NCBI GenBank assembly: GCA_903891095.1
Contig: CAITDI010000050.1
Coordinates: 1 to 64,000 of the forward strand
Direction of reading: 5' to 3'
DNA: 64,000 bases
Source: an uncultured bacterium
Lineage (GTDB): Bacteria; Planctomycetota; Phycisphaerae; Phycisphaerales; SM1A02
In this document: positions 52,096-60,901 of the stretch, one piece after another
How the letters are laid out: every line of letters begins with the position of its first letter
How positions within the stretch are numbered: the first letter of the stretch is position 1
Notes under the pieces: model-generated
The model's database searches: none
Told to the model about the DNA's origin: nothing
Seen by the model: the letters and a program-made list of their open reading frames with translations, nothing else
Made by a program: the position numbers and the translations under genes

Positions 52096-55000
52096 CAATT
52101 ACGCTTCACTTCGATCGTCTTGTAGCACTCGAGGACGTCGCCTTCCTTGATGTCGTCGTAGCCGACGATCTTCATGCCGCACTCCTGGCCGGCGCGAACT
52201 TCCTTCGCGTCGTCCTTGAAGCGCTTGAGCTGCTCGAGACGGCGGTCCTTCTCGACGACGATGCCGTTGCGGGTGACGCGGATCTGCGCATTGCGCTCGA
52301 CCACGCCGTCCGTGACATAGCAACCGGCGATGGCGCCGACCTTCGAGATCTTGAAGACCTGACGGACCTCGGCGTGTCCGAGCACCTCGAGCTTGAGCTC
52401 GGGAGCCAGCATGCCCTTGGCCGCCTTGAGGACGTCGTCGATGAGGTCGTAGATGACTTCGTACAGACGAATCTCGATGCCCTTCGACTCCGCCAGCTGG
52501 CGGGCCTTGCTGCTCGAGGTGACGTTGAAGCCCACGATGATCGCGTTGGTCGCGCCAGCGAGGGACACGTCGCCCTCGTTGATGCCGCCCGCGCTCGCGC
52601 TCTTGACGGAGATGGTGACTTCCTCGGCCGGCAGCTTCGCGAGCATTCCCTTGAGGGCCTCGACGGAGCCCTGCACGTCGGCCTTGACGACGAGCGCGAG
52701 TTCCTTCTTGCCCTGCTTCTCGAGGTGCTTGAAGATGTTGTCGAGGGTGATCTTCGGCGCAGCGAGCTCGCGCTCGCGGTCGATGCGGCGACGCTCCTCG
52801 GCGGCTTCTTCCGCGGCGCGGAGCGACGGGACGACGAACGCCTTGTCGCCTGCGTCGGGAAGCGTGTCGATGCCCGAGATCGCGACCGGCGTGGACGGAA
52901 GCGCCTCGGTGACGCGCTCGCCCTTGTCGTTCACGATGTCGCGCACGCGGCCGTAGCCGCGGCCGATGACGATGAAGTCGCCCTTCTTGAGGCAGCCTTC
53001 CTGGATGAGGACGCGCGCGACGGGGCCGCGGCCTTCCTCGACCGAGGCCTCGAGCACGGTGCCGCGCGCGTTGCCCTTGAAGTCGGCCTTGAGCTCGAGG
53101 AGTTCCGCGTGGTAGTCGAGGATCTCGAGGAGCTGCTGGATGCCGTCGCCGCGGGTGGCGCTGGTGCGGATGACTTCCGTCGTTCCGCCCCACTCCACCG
53201 GGTTGAGCTCGTGCTCGGCGAGCTGGCCGAGCAGACGACGGATGTTCGCCTCGTTCGCATCGGGACGGTCGATCTTGTTCATCGCGACGACGATGGGCAC
53301 GCCCGCCGCCTTCGCGTGGTTGATCGACTCGATGGTCTGCGGCATGACGCCGTCGACCGCGGACACGACGAGCACGACGATGTCGGTGACCTTCGCGCCA
53401 CGGGCACGCATGGCGGTGAACGCCTCGTGACCCGGGGTATCGATGAAGGTGACCACGCGGTCGACGTCGCCGGCCTTGACCGGAACGGTGAACGCGCGCG
53501 TCGACTGGGTGATGCCGCCGGCCTCGCCCGCAGCGATGTTGGTGCTGCGGATCCGGTCGAGCAGACTGGTCTTGCCGTGGTCGACGTGACCGAGGATGGT
53601 GACGATCGGCGCGCGGCGGCGCTCGTCGAGCCTCTCGCGTCCCTTGAAGCGCTCCTCGATGATGTCGGCGGCGGACTTCGCCTCGTCGACGATCAGGTCG
53701 ATCTCGAACTCCATCATCATCTCGATGGCCTTCTCGCGATCGATGGCGCTGTTGATGGTCGCCATCGTGCCGCCGAGGAAGAGCTTCTTGATGATGTCGA
53801 CGGCCTTGATGCCGGTCGCAGCGGAGAGTTCCTTGATGGTCAGCGGCTCGGCGACGTGCACTTGCTGCACTTCACCTGGCTTGCGCTCGGCCTTCTGGCC
53901 ACCCATGCCTCCGCCAGGACCGCCGGCGCGGCCGGGCATGTTGCGATGCGAGCGCATGAAGCCGCTCGAACCATCGACTCGCGCCTGACGGTCGCGGAGA
54001 TCCTGTGCGCCAAAGCCCGTACGCGCGGTCTCGCCAGCGCGACCGGTGCGCGATGCACCGATGCCGCCACGACCACGAACCTCGGGACGACCAGCGCCAC
54101 CGGTTCCGGTACGACCGCCACGCATGGGGCCGCCCGCACCAGTGGTGCCAGGACCACCCAGTCCGGGACGACGCATCGGCGGCGGCGTGGGAAGGTTGTC
54201 TGCCTGCTCGACGCGGATGACCTGCGGGCCGGAGAGTTTGGTCTTCTCACGGTTGCCGAGCTGCGGGCCGACGGGACCGACGATCGACGGCCGCGTGGGC
54301 ACGTTCATGACCGGCGGAAGTTCGGATGCCTTGCCGAGCGATGCGGGCGGCGGCGGCGGCGCGGTGATGACGCGACGGGCGGCGGGCTCGAGCGCGGGCT
54401 TGGACGGACCGCTCGGATTCGAGGTCGCGGGCGAAGTGCCCGACGAACCCGACGAGCGACCGGCGGAACCTCTGCCGATTTCCTCACGCGGCGAAAGCCG
54501 CGTCGTGAGGCCGGCGGGAACGCGCGGCGCCATCGGCGCGGGCGGAACCGTGGGAGCCGCCACGGGAGTGACAGCGCGAGGAGCGACCGCTGGCGCGGAT
54601 GCTTCGGTTGCCGGTTCGGGCTTGGCTGCAGCGGGCTTCGTTTCGGTCGGCGCAGATGCGGCGACCTCAACGGCAGGCTGGGCAGAAGGCTTGGCTGCGG
54701 TGGACGCTGCTGCTTCCGTTTCCGTCGCGCGGTCCGTTGCCGTCGACGACTTGCCTTCCGCGCGAGGCGCGGGTGCATCGGCTGCAGCTTCATCGCTCGC
54801 GGGAGCGGCGGTCACAACGGGCTTCGTTGCGGCAGGCGCCTTCGCGGCGGCCTTCGCCGCCGGCTTCTCCACGACGGTCTCGACGACGGGTGCCGGCGCC
54901 TTCTTGGTCGCGCGCTTGGCGACGGTCGGCGTGCCGGAGTCGGTCGCCTCGGGCGCTGCCGCCTTCGGTGCCTTCGCGGCGGGTGCGGTCTTGGCAGGCG

Positions 55001-55235
55001 CGTCGTTGGCGGTCTCGCTTGTACCCGCTTCAGGCTCGGTCGCCGTAGCCGTACCACCACCTGCTCCCGCGAACCACTCGCGGACAGTCAGCGCCAGTCC
55101 GATGGAGACGGGCGAAAGGTGGTTGACGATGTCAGGGATGTCCTCGGCCTGGCATCGTGCGACGATGTCCTTGGAATTGACGCCGAGTTCCTTGGCAAGT
55201 TGATGGACCTTCAGCGACGCGGGTTTCTTCGACAA
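52095..55235 (-). CDS. infB: Translation initiation factor IF-2
   Basis: 1046 residues. IF-2 is the GTPase that recruits fMet-tRNA to the 30S subunit. An N-terminal domain ([21 protein letters not shown]) is followed by a long, low-complexity Ala/Pro/Thr/Arg/Gly region to about residue 430. The G domain starts near 545 ([16 protein letters not shown]), with [22 protein letters not shown] and [10 protein letters not shown]; domains II-IV follow in full. The start is TTG 55235, supported by a perfect AGGAGG five bases upstream (55241-55246); no ATG fits. It lies 67 bases after nusA and couples to rbfA through TGATG. Confidence 0.96.
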   Translation of the reverse strand: MSKKPASLKVHQLAKELGVNSKDIVARCQAEDIPDIVNHLSPVSIGLALTVREWFAGAGGGTATATEPEAGTSETANDAPAKTAPAAKAPKAAAPEATDSGTPTVAKRATKKAPAPVVETVVEKPAAKAAAKAPAATKPVVTAAPASDEAAADAPAPRAEGKSSTATDRATETEAAASTAAKPSAQPAVEVAASAPTETKPAAAKPEPATEASAPAVAPRAVTPVAAPTVPPAPMAPRVPAGLTTRLSPREEIGRGSAGRSSGSSGTSPATSNPSGPSKPALEPAARRVITAPPPPPASLGKASELPPVMNVPTRPSIVGPVGPQLGNREKTKLSGPQVIRVEQADNLPTPPPMRRPGLGGPGTTGAGGPMRGGRTGTGGAGRPEVRGRGGIGASRTGRAGETARTGFGAQDLRDRQARVDGSSGFMRSHRNMPGRAGGPGGGMGGQKAERKPGEVQQVHVAEPLTIKELSAATGIKAVDIIKKLFLGGTMATINSAIDREKAIEMMMEFEIDLIVDEAKSAADIIEERFKGRERLDERRRAPIVTILGHVDHGKTSLLDRIRSTNIAAGEAGGITQSTRAFTVPVKAGDVDRVVTFIDTPGHEAFTAMRARGAKVTDIVVLVVSAVDGVMPQTIESINHAKAAGVPIVVAMNKIDRPDANEANIRRLLGQLAEHELNPVEWGGTTEVIRTSATRGDGIQQLLEILDYHAELLELKADFKGNARGTVLEASVEEGRGPVARVLIQEGCLKKGDFIVIGRGYGRVRDIVNDKGERVTEALPSTPVAISGIDTLPDAGDKAFVVPSLRAAEEAAEERRRIDRERELAAPKITLDNIFKHLEKQGKKELALVVKADVQGSVEALKGMLAKLPAEEVTISVKSASAGGINEGDVSLAGATNAIIVGFNVTSSSKARQLAESKGIEIRLYEVIYDLIDDVLKAAKGMLAPELKLEVLGHAEVRQVFKISKVGAIAGCYVTDGVVERNAQIRVTRNGIVVEKDRRLEQLKRFKDDAKEVRAGQECGMKIVGYDDIKEGDVLECYKTIEVKRN

Positions 55236-55240
55236 GCGTT

Positions 55241-55246
55241 CCTCCT
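55241..55246 (-). promoter_or_regulatory. Shine-Dalgarno AGGAGG deciding the infB TTG start
   Basis: A perfect AGGAGG on the minus strand, five bases before the TTG at 55235. It settles the start, as no ATG lies nearby. Confidence 0.85.
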
Positions 55247-55302
55247 GAGTACTTCACGCTCCGCCTGCGACCATCGCAGCGGCAGCGATCTTTTCCTTCC
55301 CG

Positions 55303-56667
55303 TCAGCCGTTTGCACGGCCAGAGCGACCGAACCCGAGAATCGAGTCGGCAGCGCTTTCTGCATCCATATCCGGCGCCGGCGGCGCGCCTTCCGCGGGGG
55401 CGCCATCGCCACCGAGGATTGCGTTCGTCGCCGCCGCGTCTTCCGCTGCGCGCTGCGCGGCCGCAGCCGCGTCGCGCTCGCGCTCGACCTCGACCTCGCG
55501 GGCGCGGTTGCTCGAGGCAGCGCAGACGATCTCCGCGAGCTCGTCGGTGATGCCCAGTTCCTCGACGAGGATCTGGTGACCGATCTCCTCGATGTCGAAC
55601 ACGCTGATCATGCCCAGCGCGCCGATCTTGTCGAGCATCTCGTCGGTGACACCCTCGATCGGACGCAGCGTCTCGCCGAGGATCTCAAGACCCTTCGCGA
55701 ATTCCGGCGGCGTGAGGATGTCGATGTCCCAGCCGGTGAGGCGCGCCGCGAGGCGCACGTTCTGACCGCGCTTGCCGATGGCGAGCGAGAGCTGGTCCTC
55801 GCGGACGATGATCGTCGCGCGGCCGAGCTCGAAGCAGAGGCTGACTTCCTCGACAGCGGCCGGACGGACGGCGTTCGAGATGAGCACCTGGCTGGACTCG
55901 TTCCACAGGACGATGTCGATCTTCTCGCCGTTGACTTCGTCGACGATGTTGCGGATACGGCTGCCGCGCACGCCGATGCACGCGCCCTTGGCATCGACCT
56001 TGGAGTCGACGCTGGCGACGGCGACCTTGCAGCGCTGTCCGGGCTCGCGGGCGAGCGCCTTGATCTCGATCACGCGCTCCGCGACCTCGGGAACCTCGGC
56101 CTCGAAGAGGCGGCGGATGAAGTCGGGATTGCCGCGCGAGAGGATGATCTTGACCTGGCTACCGCCGTCGCGCACGTCGAGCACGAGGCAGCGGATGCGG
56201 TCGCCGGGCTTGAACATCTCGCCGGGGATCTGCTCGGACTTGGGCATGAACGCCTCGGCGCGGTCGACCTGCACGATGAGCGCGGGACCTTCCTGGCGCA
56301 CGACGGTGCCGGTGACGATCTCACCCTGGCGCTTGGCGAACTCTTCCATGAGCGAGTTGCGCTCGTCCTCGCGGAACTTCTGGATCATCACCTGCTTGGC
56401 GGTCTGCGCCGGGATGCGGCCGAGACGCTCGATCGGGATGTCCTCGCGGTCGATGATCTCGCCCTCGTCGTTCATGACGTTGCGCCAGATCGTGATCTTG
56501 CCGCTGAGGCGGTCCATCTCGCAGCCGAACTCCTCGGCGTCGAGCGAGTCGAAGTGCTTGCGCGCAGCGCTCATCATCGCCATCTCGAGGTCGCGAATGA
56601 GATGCTCGCGATCGACGTTGCGGTCGCGGGCGATGGAGTCGAGGATGCGGAGCGTTTCGGAATTCAT
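55303..56667 (-). CDS. nusA: Transcription termination/antitermination factor NusA
   Basis: 454 residues from ATG 56667. Residues ~1-130 form the NusA N domain (LRILDSIARDRNVDREHLIRDLEMAMMSAA); ~130-210 are the S1 domain (IVTGTVVRQEGPALIVQVDRAEAFMPKSEQIPGE); ~230-380 hold KH1 and KH2 with their GxxG loops (GACIGVRGSRIRNIVDEVNGE and SLAIGKRGQNVRLAARLTGWDI). The tail has one AR-type repeat and a charged helix. Length and domains are standard. The operon order nusA-infB-rbfA is widely conserved, but rimP is not in front. Upstream is a structured RNA with its own terminator ending 129 bases before this ATG. Confidence 0.96.
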   Translation of the reverse strand: MNSETLRILDSIARDRNVDREHLIRDLEMAMMSAARKHFDSLDAEEFGCEMDRLSGKITIWRNVMNDEGEIIDREDIPIERLGRIPAQTAKQVMIQKFREDERNSLMEEFAKRQGEIVTGTVVRQEGPALIVQVDRAEAFMPKSEQIPGEMFKPGDRIRCLVLDVRDGGSQVKIILSRGNPDFIRRLFEAEVPEVAERVIEIKALAREPGQRCKVAVASVDSKVDAKGACIGVRGSRIRNIVDEVNGEKIDIVLWNESSQVLISNAVRPAAVEEVSLCFELGRATIIVREDQLSLAIGKRGQNVRLAARLTGWDIDILTPPEFAKGLEILGETLRPIEGVTDEMLDKIGALGMISVFDIEEIGHQILVEELGITDELAEIVCAASSNRAREVEVERERDAAAAAQRAAEDAAATNAILGGDGAPAEGAPPAPDMDAESAADSILGFGRSGRANG

Positions 56668-56795
56668 GGTGATGTGACCTCTTCGTGACGGGTTGTGGCG
56701 GACGGGAGCATCGTCCGGTGCCGGGTTCGCCGGCCTAGGTTGTCGCCGTTGATGACGGCGTTTGGATGTGGCCTTCACGCAGGTCGCGTGAAGTC

Positions 56796-56828
56796 AGGAA
56801 ACAAAACGACCACGGAAGCATTCCGTGG
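56796..56828 (-). terminator. Intrinsic terminator before nusA
   Basis: Minus-strand stem CCACGGAA/TTCCGTGG (eight pairs, three-base loop), followed by TCGTTTTGTTT. The plus strand has A-rich sequence there instead, so it acts on minus-strand transcription towards nusA. Another perfect hairpin (CTTCACGC/GCGTGAAG, 56773-56793) follows directly. Confidence 0.8.
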
Positions 56829-57076
56829 CCGGTCGGCGAAGGGCATGCAGCACGCGCCTCAGTTCAAAGAGGCGCCTCCTGCAGCTGATCCGAGGAGTCA
56901 AAGCACAGACAGGACACCTTTGGCGTGCTGTGGGTGCATTCGATGCACCACGCACACAAAGGCATAAAGCCTTGCACCACGCTCGGGCCGAGGCGAGGAT
57001 GAGACCTTGAGGGCCTCATCGCTTGCATCCGACCCGAACGGTCCTGCAGCTCGACGGATCACGGGGGTGTGTCACA
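56796..57076 (-). ncRNA. Multi-hairpin RNA element upstream of nusA (attenuator or ncRNA)
   Basis: Read on the minus strand this 280-base stretch contains a series of well-formed hairpins: 57003-56998 with 57020-57015 (GATGAG/CTCATC); a compound stem at 56917-56962 (CCTTTG/CAAAGG, GCGTG/CACGC, GTGCAT/ATGCAC, 17 pairs); 56854-56875 (GCGCCTC/GAGGCGC); and a terminal hairpin with a U-rich tail (56810-56828). It has no convincing coding content. An extended -10 (57083-57092) lies at its 5' end. It ends 129 bases before nusA. It matches no RNase P, tmRNA, SRP or 6S core sequence that I could recognise. Confidence 0.45.
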
Positions 57077-57078
57077 CC
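57066..57078. promoter_or_regulatory. Palindrome GGTGTGTCACACC, possible operator
   Basis: Six-base-pair perfect inverted repeat with one central base, located at the predicted start site downstream of the -10 at 57083-57092. A regulator binding here would block initiation; alternatively it forms the first hairpin of the RNA. Confidence 0.35.
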
Positions 57079-57082
57079 TGGG

Positions 57083-57092
57083 ATCAGTAGCA
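57083..57092 (-). promoter_or_regulatory. Extended -10 element TGCTACTGAT (minus strand)
   Basis: TGC-TACTGA on the minus strand, matching the window's extended -10 pattern. It would start a transcript near 57076 reading through the hairpin RNA towards nusA. No strong -35 is visible. Confidence 0.4.
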
Positions 57093-57317
57093 TTGGACAA
57101 ACCGCTCGGTCGCAGACCGGAAAACAAACACACGCGACGCAACGAGCGCGTCTCGCGAGGCTTGAAAGATATCTGCACCGAGCCTCTAGGTCAATGGACT
57201 TGCGTCATGCCGACCCGGAGATCGTGCGAGTTTGTCCGCATGATCAGCGCCGAAGCCCCAAGGAAACCCTCGGAAAGTCGCGGATTTCGCGGGCGTTGCG
57301 CCCTGCTTCTCCCGCGT
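57093..57317. other. Non-coding gap between nusA leader and fliM
   Basis: Less GC-rich than the genes on either side. Short frames here show no recognisable protein. A partial inverted repeat GGGCG/CGCCC near 57295 could end the fliM transcript but has no T-tract. Confidence 0.45.
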
Positions 57318-58358
57318 TCAGCTCGCGGCGCCGTCGAGATCGAGGCGCTCGGTCGGCGCCACGGCACGCACGATGCGAAGCGCACGGTTGCCGCGAAGCT
57401 GGCCCAAGTCCGCAAGGAACTTGGACTTGCCGCCGACCCCGAGCGCAACAGGCGACTTGGCCGGCCGCTGGGTGACGATCAGGTCGCCCACCTCGAGCTG
57501 GCGGAGCTCCTGGATCGAGATCGTGGTCGTGGCGAGGGTCGCCTCGAGTTCGAGCTTGGCGCCCGAGAGGCCGCTCGCGATCCGCTCGGCCGCGCCCGAC
57601 TCGCCTGAGCTCTTGCCCGACACGAACCAGCTCTGGGCCGACAGGTCCTCGACCAAGGGTTCGATCGCGTTATACGGAATGCAGAGGCGCATGCGGCCGC
57701 CGCGGTTCATGAGCTTGACCTCGAACTCGACGACCACGACCACCTCGTTCGGCGGCACGATCTGGACGAGCTGCGGGTTGGACTCCATGTCGCCAAGGGC
57801 GAACTCGATCTTGCGGATGCCCGCCCACGCCTCGCTCAGCGCGGCCATCGCGCGGTGGAGGATGCGCTGGATGAGGCGGGTCTCGATCAGGGTCATCGGC
57901 CGGCGCGGGACGAACAGGTCCTTGTTCGAGCCCCCGAGCAGGCGGTCGATGATCGGGAAGATCACCAGCGGCGAGAGTTCAAGGCAGATCTGGCCTTCGA
58001 GCGGCGGGCAGCGCACGAGGTTGAAACTCGTGGGATTCTCGCTCTCAGACACGAATTCCGAGTAGGTCTTCTGCGAGGCGTCCTTGATGGAGACCTCGAC
58101 GATGGTGCGCAGGTGGCCCGAGAGCGACGCGCCGAAATTGCGGGCGAAGGTCTCGTGCAGCATGCGCAGTGCGCGCATCTGGTCCTTCGAGATGCGTTCG
58201 GGGCGCTTGAAGTCGTACTTCTCGATCTCGATGCGATCGCGGTCGCGGCGCGCACGGGAGAAGATCTGGGTGGGCGGCGCCTCGACCACAGGCGCGGGCG
58301 CGCTCGCGGCGTTGAGCAGCGCGTCGATGTCAGACTGGTTGAGAACCTCAGTGCCCAT
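57318..58358 (-). CDS. fliM: Flagellar motor switch protein FliM
   Basis: 346 residues. The N terminus MGTEVLNQSDIDALLNA is the CheY-P-binding motif (LSQDEIDALL in E. coli). The central CheC-like domain includes RLLGGSNKDLFVPRRPMTLIETRLIQRILHRAM, with the conserved GG of the FliG-binding loop, and the C-terminal SpoA domain has LEATLATTTISIQELRQLEVGDLIVTQRP. So it should assemble in the motor C-ring. It stands alone: no other flagellar or chemotaxis gene is visible in the window. The ATG at 58358 is chosen since the frame further upstream is not FliM-like. It is divergent from dsbD. Confidence 0.95.
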   Translation of the reverse strand: MGTEVLNQSDIDALLNAASAPAPVVEAPPTQIFSRARRDRDRIEIEKYDFKRPERISKDQMRALRMLHETFARNFGASLSGHLRTIVEVSIKDASQKTYSEFVSESENPTSFNLVRCPPLEGQICLELSPLVIFPIIDRLLGGSNKDLFVPRRPMTLIETRLIQRILHRAMAALSEAWAGIRKIEFALGDMESNPQLVQIVPPNEVVVVVEFEVKLMNRGGRMRLCIPYNAIEPLVEDLSAQSWFVSGKSSGESGAAERIASGLSGAKLELEATLATTTISIQELRQLEVGDLIVTQRPAKSPVALGVGGKSKFLADLGQLRGNRALRIVRAVAPTERLDLDGAAS

Positions 58359-58499
58359 CGTTGGTCCCACTGGCTGCAGCTTCCGGCTCCGCCGGGCGCA
58401 CGCGGAACGCGTGCGCAGTGGCGCTTCATCGGCGCCCGCGCACCGCGGGCTTGAACCGTCGAATCCCTCGCGCAAGGCAACCGACCGCGGAAGCGACCG

Positions 58500-58505
58500 T
58501 AGGAT
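58500..58505 (+). promoter_or_regulatory. Putative -10 element TAGGAT before dsbD
   Basis: Ends seven bases before the ATG at 58513, so the mRNA could be leaderless. The AGGA in it might equally be a weak ribosome site for the same ATG. Confidence 0.3.
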
Positions 58506-58512
58506 GCGCGCC

Positions 58513-60570
58513 ATGAGAACCCTCGGCCGCCGCGCGGTCTTTCCTGCTTGGATCCTGTTCGTCGCGCTTCTTGGCGCGACTTTCACCGCGAGCTTGCCGT
58601 CCAGCGAGGCCTGGGCGCAGACTCCGCCGAGGATTCCCGGGCTGCCTGGGTTCGGAAAGCCCGCCAAGGCTCCCCCGCCGCCCGTGTTCGGCGACTCGCG
58701 CGACCAGGTCGAGACGGCCGTCGTCGTTCCCAACGCAAAGGTCGCTCCGGGCGCGGACGTTCCGATCGCGGTGACCTTCAAGCTCGCGGACGGCTTTCAC
58801 ATCTGGCCAAAGGCCGACGCACCCACCGAAGGACGCGCGGAGTTCGACGGCGCGATCCGCACCGACCTCACCATCAACCCCGGCGCCGACGGCAAGCCGC
58901 AGCCGATCGCGGGCATCGAGTTCAACGCGGCGTTCGCACAGTGGCCCGCGCAGCACACGGTCGAATCCGACCTCGGCGATGGCCTCAAGAAGTACGGCGT
59001 CTACGAGGGCACGTTTGCGATCTTCATCCCCGCTTCGATCGCGAAGGACGCGAAGCCCGGCGTGATCACCGTGCCGATCGAGCTGTTCTTCCAGGCGTGC
59101 GACAACAGGGGCTGCAGCAATCCCGCGCACGCCACGGTCACCGCGACGATCGAGGTCGTGGCCGGCGCAGGCGAATCCGCAGCGCCATCGGCTGCGTCCA
59201 AGGACCTGCTCAAGGACTTCGACCCGTCCGTCTACGCGCGCATCCGCGCGGGCGAGAAGCCGAGCGAGGCGCTCGAGTTCAACCTGTTCTCGCTGAGCTT
59301 CACCATCGATCCGAACGGCGCGGGATTCATCCTGCTGCTGCTCATCGCGGCCGCGGGCGGCGCGCTGCTCAACTTCACGCCGTGCGTGCTGCCGGTGATC
59401 CCGCTCAAGATCATCGGCCTTTCGCAGGCCGCGCAAGGCAGCCGCACCAAGTGCTTCGCGCTGGGCTTCGTCATGTCGCTCGGCGTCGTCGCGTTCTGGA
59501 TGGCGCTCGGCGTCGCGATCGCGTCGATCAAGGGATTCACCAGCACAAATCAGCTGTTCCAGAAGCCCGAATTCACCATCGCCGTCGGCATCGTGATCGG
59601 CGTGATGGCGATCGGCATGGCGGGCTTCTTCTCGATGAAGCTGCCCGACTGGGTGTACATGGTCGAGGCGAAGCACGACTCGTACCTCGGGTCGTTCCTG
59701 TTCGGCATCATGACGGCGGTGCTGTCGACGCCGTGCACCGCGCCGCTCATGGGCACGGCCGTCGCGTGGGCGACGACGCAAGGGCCTGGCACGATCCTCA
59801 CGGTGTTCGCGTTCGTCGGCACGGGCATGGCGCTGCCGTACCTCGTGCTTTCAGCCAATCCCAAGTGGATCGACGCGATGCCGCGCACGGGCCCGGCGAG
59901 CGATCTCATCAAGCAGACGATGGGCCTGCTGCTGCTGGCGGCTGCGGCGTACTTCATCGGAGCGGGCACTTCGGGAATGCTGGTCATGGCTCCCGAACCG
60001 CCGAGCCATGTGTACTGGTGGATCGTCGGCGCGATCGGCGTGGGCGCGGGCGGATGGCTCGCGCTGCGCACGATCAAGATCACGCGCAAGCCGCTCAATC
60101 GCGTCGTGTTCGGCGGACTGGGAGTGGTGATTCTCGCGGTGAGCGCGCTGATCGCCCTCTCGCAGACCGCGAAGGGCCCGATCGCGTGGACCTACTACAC
60201 GCCTGAGCGGCTCGCCGACGCGCAGAAGGCCGGCAAGGTCGTCGTCGTCGACTTCACCGCCGAATGGTGCGCGAACTGCAAGACGCTCGAGGCGCTCGTG
60301 CTCAACACGCCTGGGGTGTCGAAGGAATTCAACGCGGACGACGTCACCGCGATCAAGGTCGACCTCACGGGCAACAACGTGGCGGGCAACGCGCTCCTCA
60401 AGGACGCGGGACGGCTCACGATCCCCCTGCTGCTCGTCTACGGCCGCGATGGAACGCTGGTCATGAACGCCGACGCGTACACGCCGGCGCAGGTGCTTGA
60501 GGCGATCGCGACGGCGCGCGCGAAGGATGGCGCGAAGGATGGGGCGAAGGATGGGGCACGTGCCAAGTAA
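58513..60570 (+). CDS. dsbD: Thiol:disulfide interchange protein DsbD
   Basis: About 685 residues. DsbD moves reducing equivalents from cytoplasmic thioredoxin to periplasmic partners. An N-terminal signal peptide (VFPAWILFVALLGATFTASLPSSEAWA) is followed by a DsbD-alpha domain with a Cys pair at 196 and 201 (FFQACDNRGCSNP). The CcdA-like membrane domain has its redox cysteines in NFTPCVLPVIP (Cys291) and STPCTAP (Cys408). The C-terminal thioredoxin domain has AEWCANCK (Cys586, Cys589). All three electron-relay sites are complete. The last residues are AKDG repeats from a 12-base array. ATG 58513 is preferred over one three codons upstream. The next ATG starts inside its end. Confidence 0.95.
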   Translation: MRTLGRRAVFPAWILFVALLGATFTASLPSSEAWAQTPPRIPGLPGFGKPAKAPPPPVFGDSRDQVETAVVVPNAKVAPGADVPIAVTFKLADGFHIWPKADAPTEGRAEFDGAIRTDLTINPGADGKPQPIAGIEFNAAFAQWPAQHTVESDLGDGLKKYGVYEGTFAIFIPASIAKDAKPGVITVPIELFFQACDNRGCSNPAHATVTATIEVVAGAGESAAPSAASKDLLKDFDPSVYARIRAGEKPSEALEFNLFSLSFTIDPNGAGFILLLLIAAAGGALLNFTPCVLPVIPLKIIGLSQAAQGSRTKCFALGFVMSLGVVAFWMALGVAIASIKGFTSTNQLFQKPEFTIAVGIVIGVMAIGMAGFFSMKLPDWVYMVEAKHDSYLGSFLFGIMTAVLSTPCTAPLMGTAVAWATTQGPGTILTVFAFVGTGMALPYLVLSANPKWIDAMPRTGPASDLIKQTMGLLLLAAAAYFIGAGTSGMLVMAPEPPSHVYWWIVGAIGVGAGGWLALRTIKITRKPLNRVVFGGLGVVILAVSALIALSQTAKGPIAWTYYTPERLADAQKAGKVVVVDFTAEWCANCKTLEALVLNTPGVSKEFNADDVTAIKVDLTGNNVAGNALLKDAGRLTIPLLLVYGRDGTLVMNADAYTPAQVLEAIATARAKDGAKDGAKDGARAK
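60520..60555 (+). repeat. 12-base tandem repeat GCGAAGGATGGS x3 at dsbD 3' end
   Basis: Three consecutive units starting at 60520, 60532 and 60544, coding the repeated AKDG in the DsbD tail and, in the +1 frame, containing the start codon of the next gene. Confidence 0.9.
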
Positions 60571-60901
60571 CCCGCAATTCCTCTACTCGGTGCGATCGAC
60601 GTTCACCAGCGCCGCGGTGCGCGCGGAGTTTATCGCGTGGCTGCGCGACGGACATCTCGCGGATGTCGTCAAGGCCGGCGCGCTCGATGCGGAGCTCGTC
60701 GAGTTCGAGCTCGCGGCCGAAGCGCCCGCGGGCGCGATCGCCGATGTCGAGACGCGCTACCACTTCGCGTCGCGCGCGGCGTTCGACGCGTACGCAAACG
60801 GTCCCGCGATTCCGCTGCGCGCGGAAGGCGCGGCGAAGTTCCCCCCGTCGCGCGGCATGGTGATGACGCGCGGGTTCGCGACGTCAGCGCTGCGGGTCTG
60901 A
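60551..60901 (+). CDS. DUF4286-like small protein
   Basis: 116 residues from ATG 60551 (or GTG 60560). The pattern FLYSVRSTFTSAAVRAEFIAWLRDGHLADVVKAGALDAELVEFE, then TRYHFASRAAFDAYANGPAIPLRAEGAAKF and a final short strand, follows the DUF4286 family, a ferredoxin-like fold of unknown role. Its first 20 bases lie in the dsbD tail repeat, so copies of that repeat could shift its start. It ends by overlapping the convergent ligase-like gene by 18 bases. The start is the weaker part of this call. Confidence 0.75.
   Translation: MGHVPSNPQFLYSVRSTFTSAAVRAEFIAWLRDGHLADVVKAGALDAELVEFELAAEAPAGAIADVETRYHFASRAAFDAYANGPAIPLRAEGAAKFPPSRGMVMTRGFATSALRV

Noticed and set aside
51897-55550. Open frame of over 1200 codons on the plus strand opposite infB
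   Set aside because: An antisense shadow: high GC at third positions keeps the opposite frame open; infB is unambiguous.
56864-57028. 54-codon Cys-rich open frame on the minus strand inside the nusA-leader RNA (CAWCIEC motif)
   Set aside because: No ribosome site, codons unlike the genome, and it is laid over the hairpin stems; a leader peptide cannot be fully excluded but is unsupported.
57023-57475. Plus-strand frame of 150 codons between nusA and fliM
   Set aside because: Crosses into the antisense of fliM, with no protein features or ribosome site.
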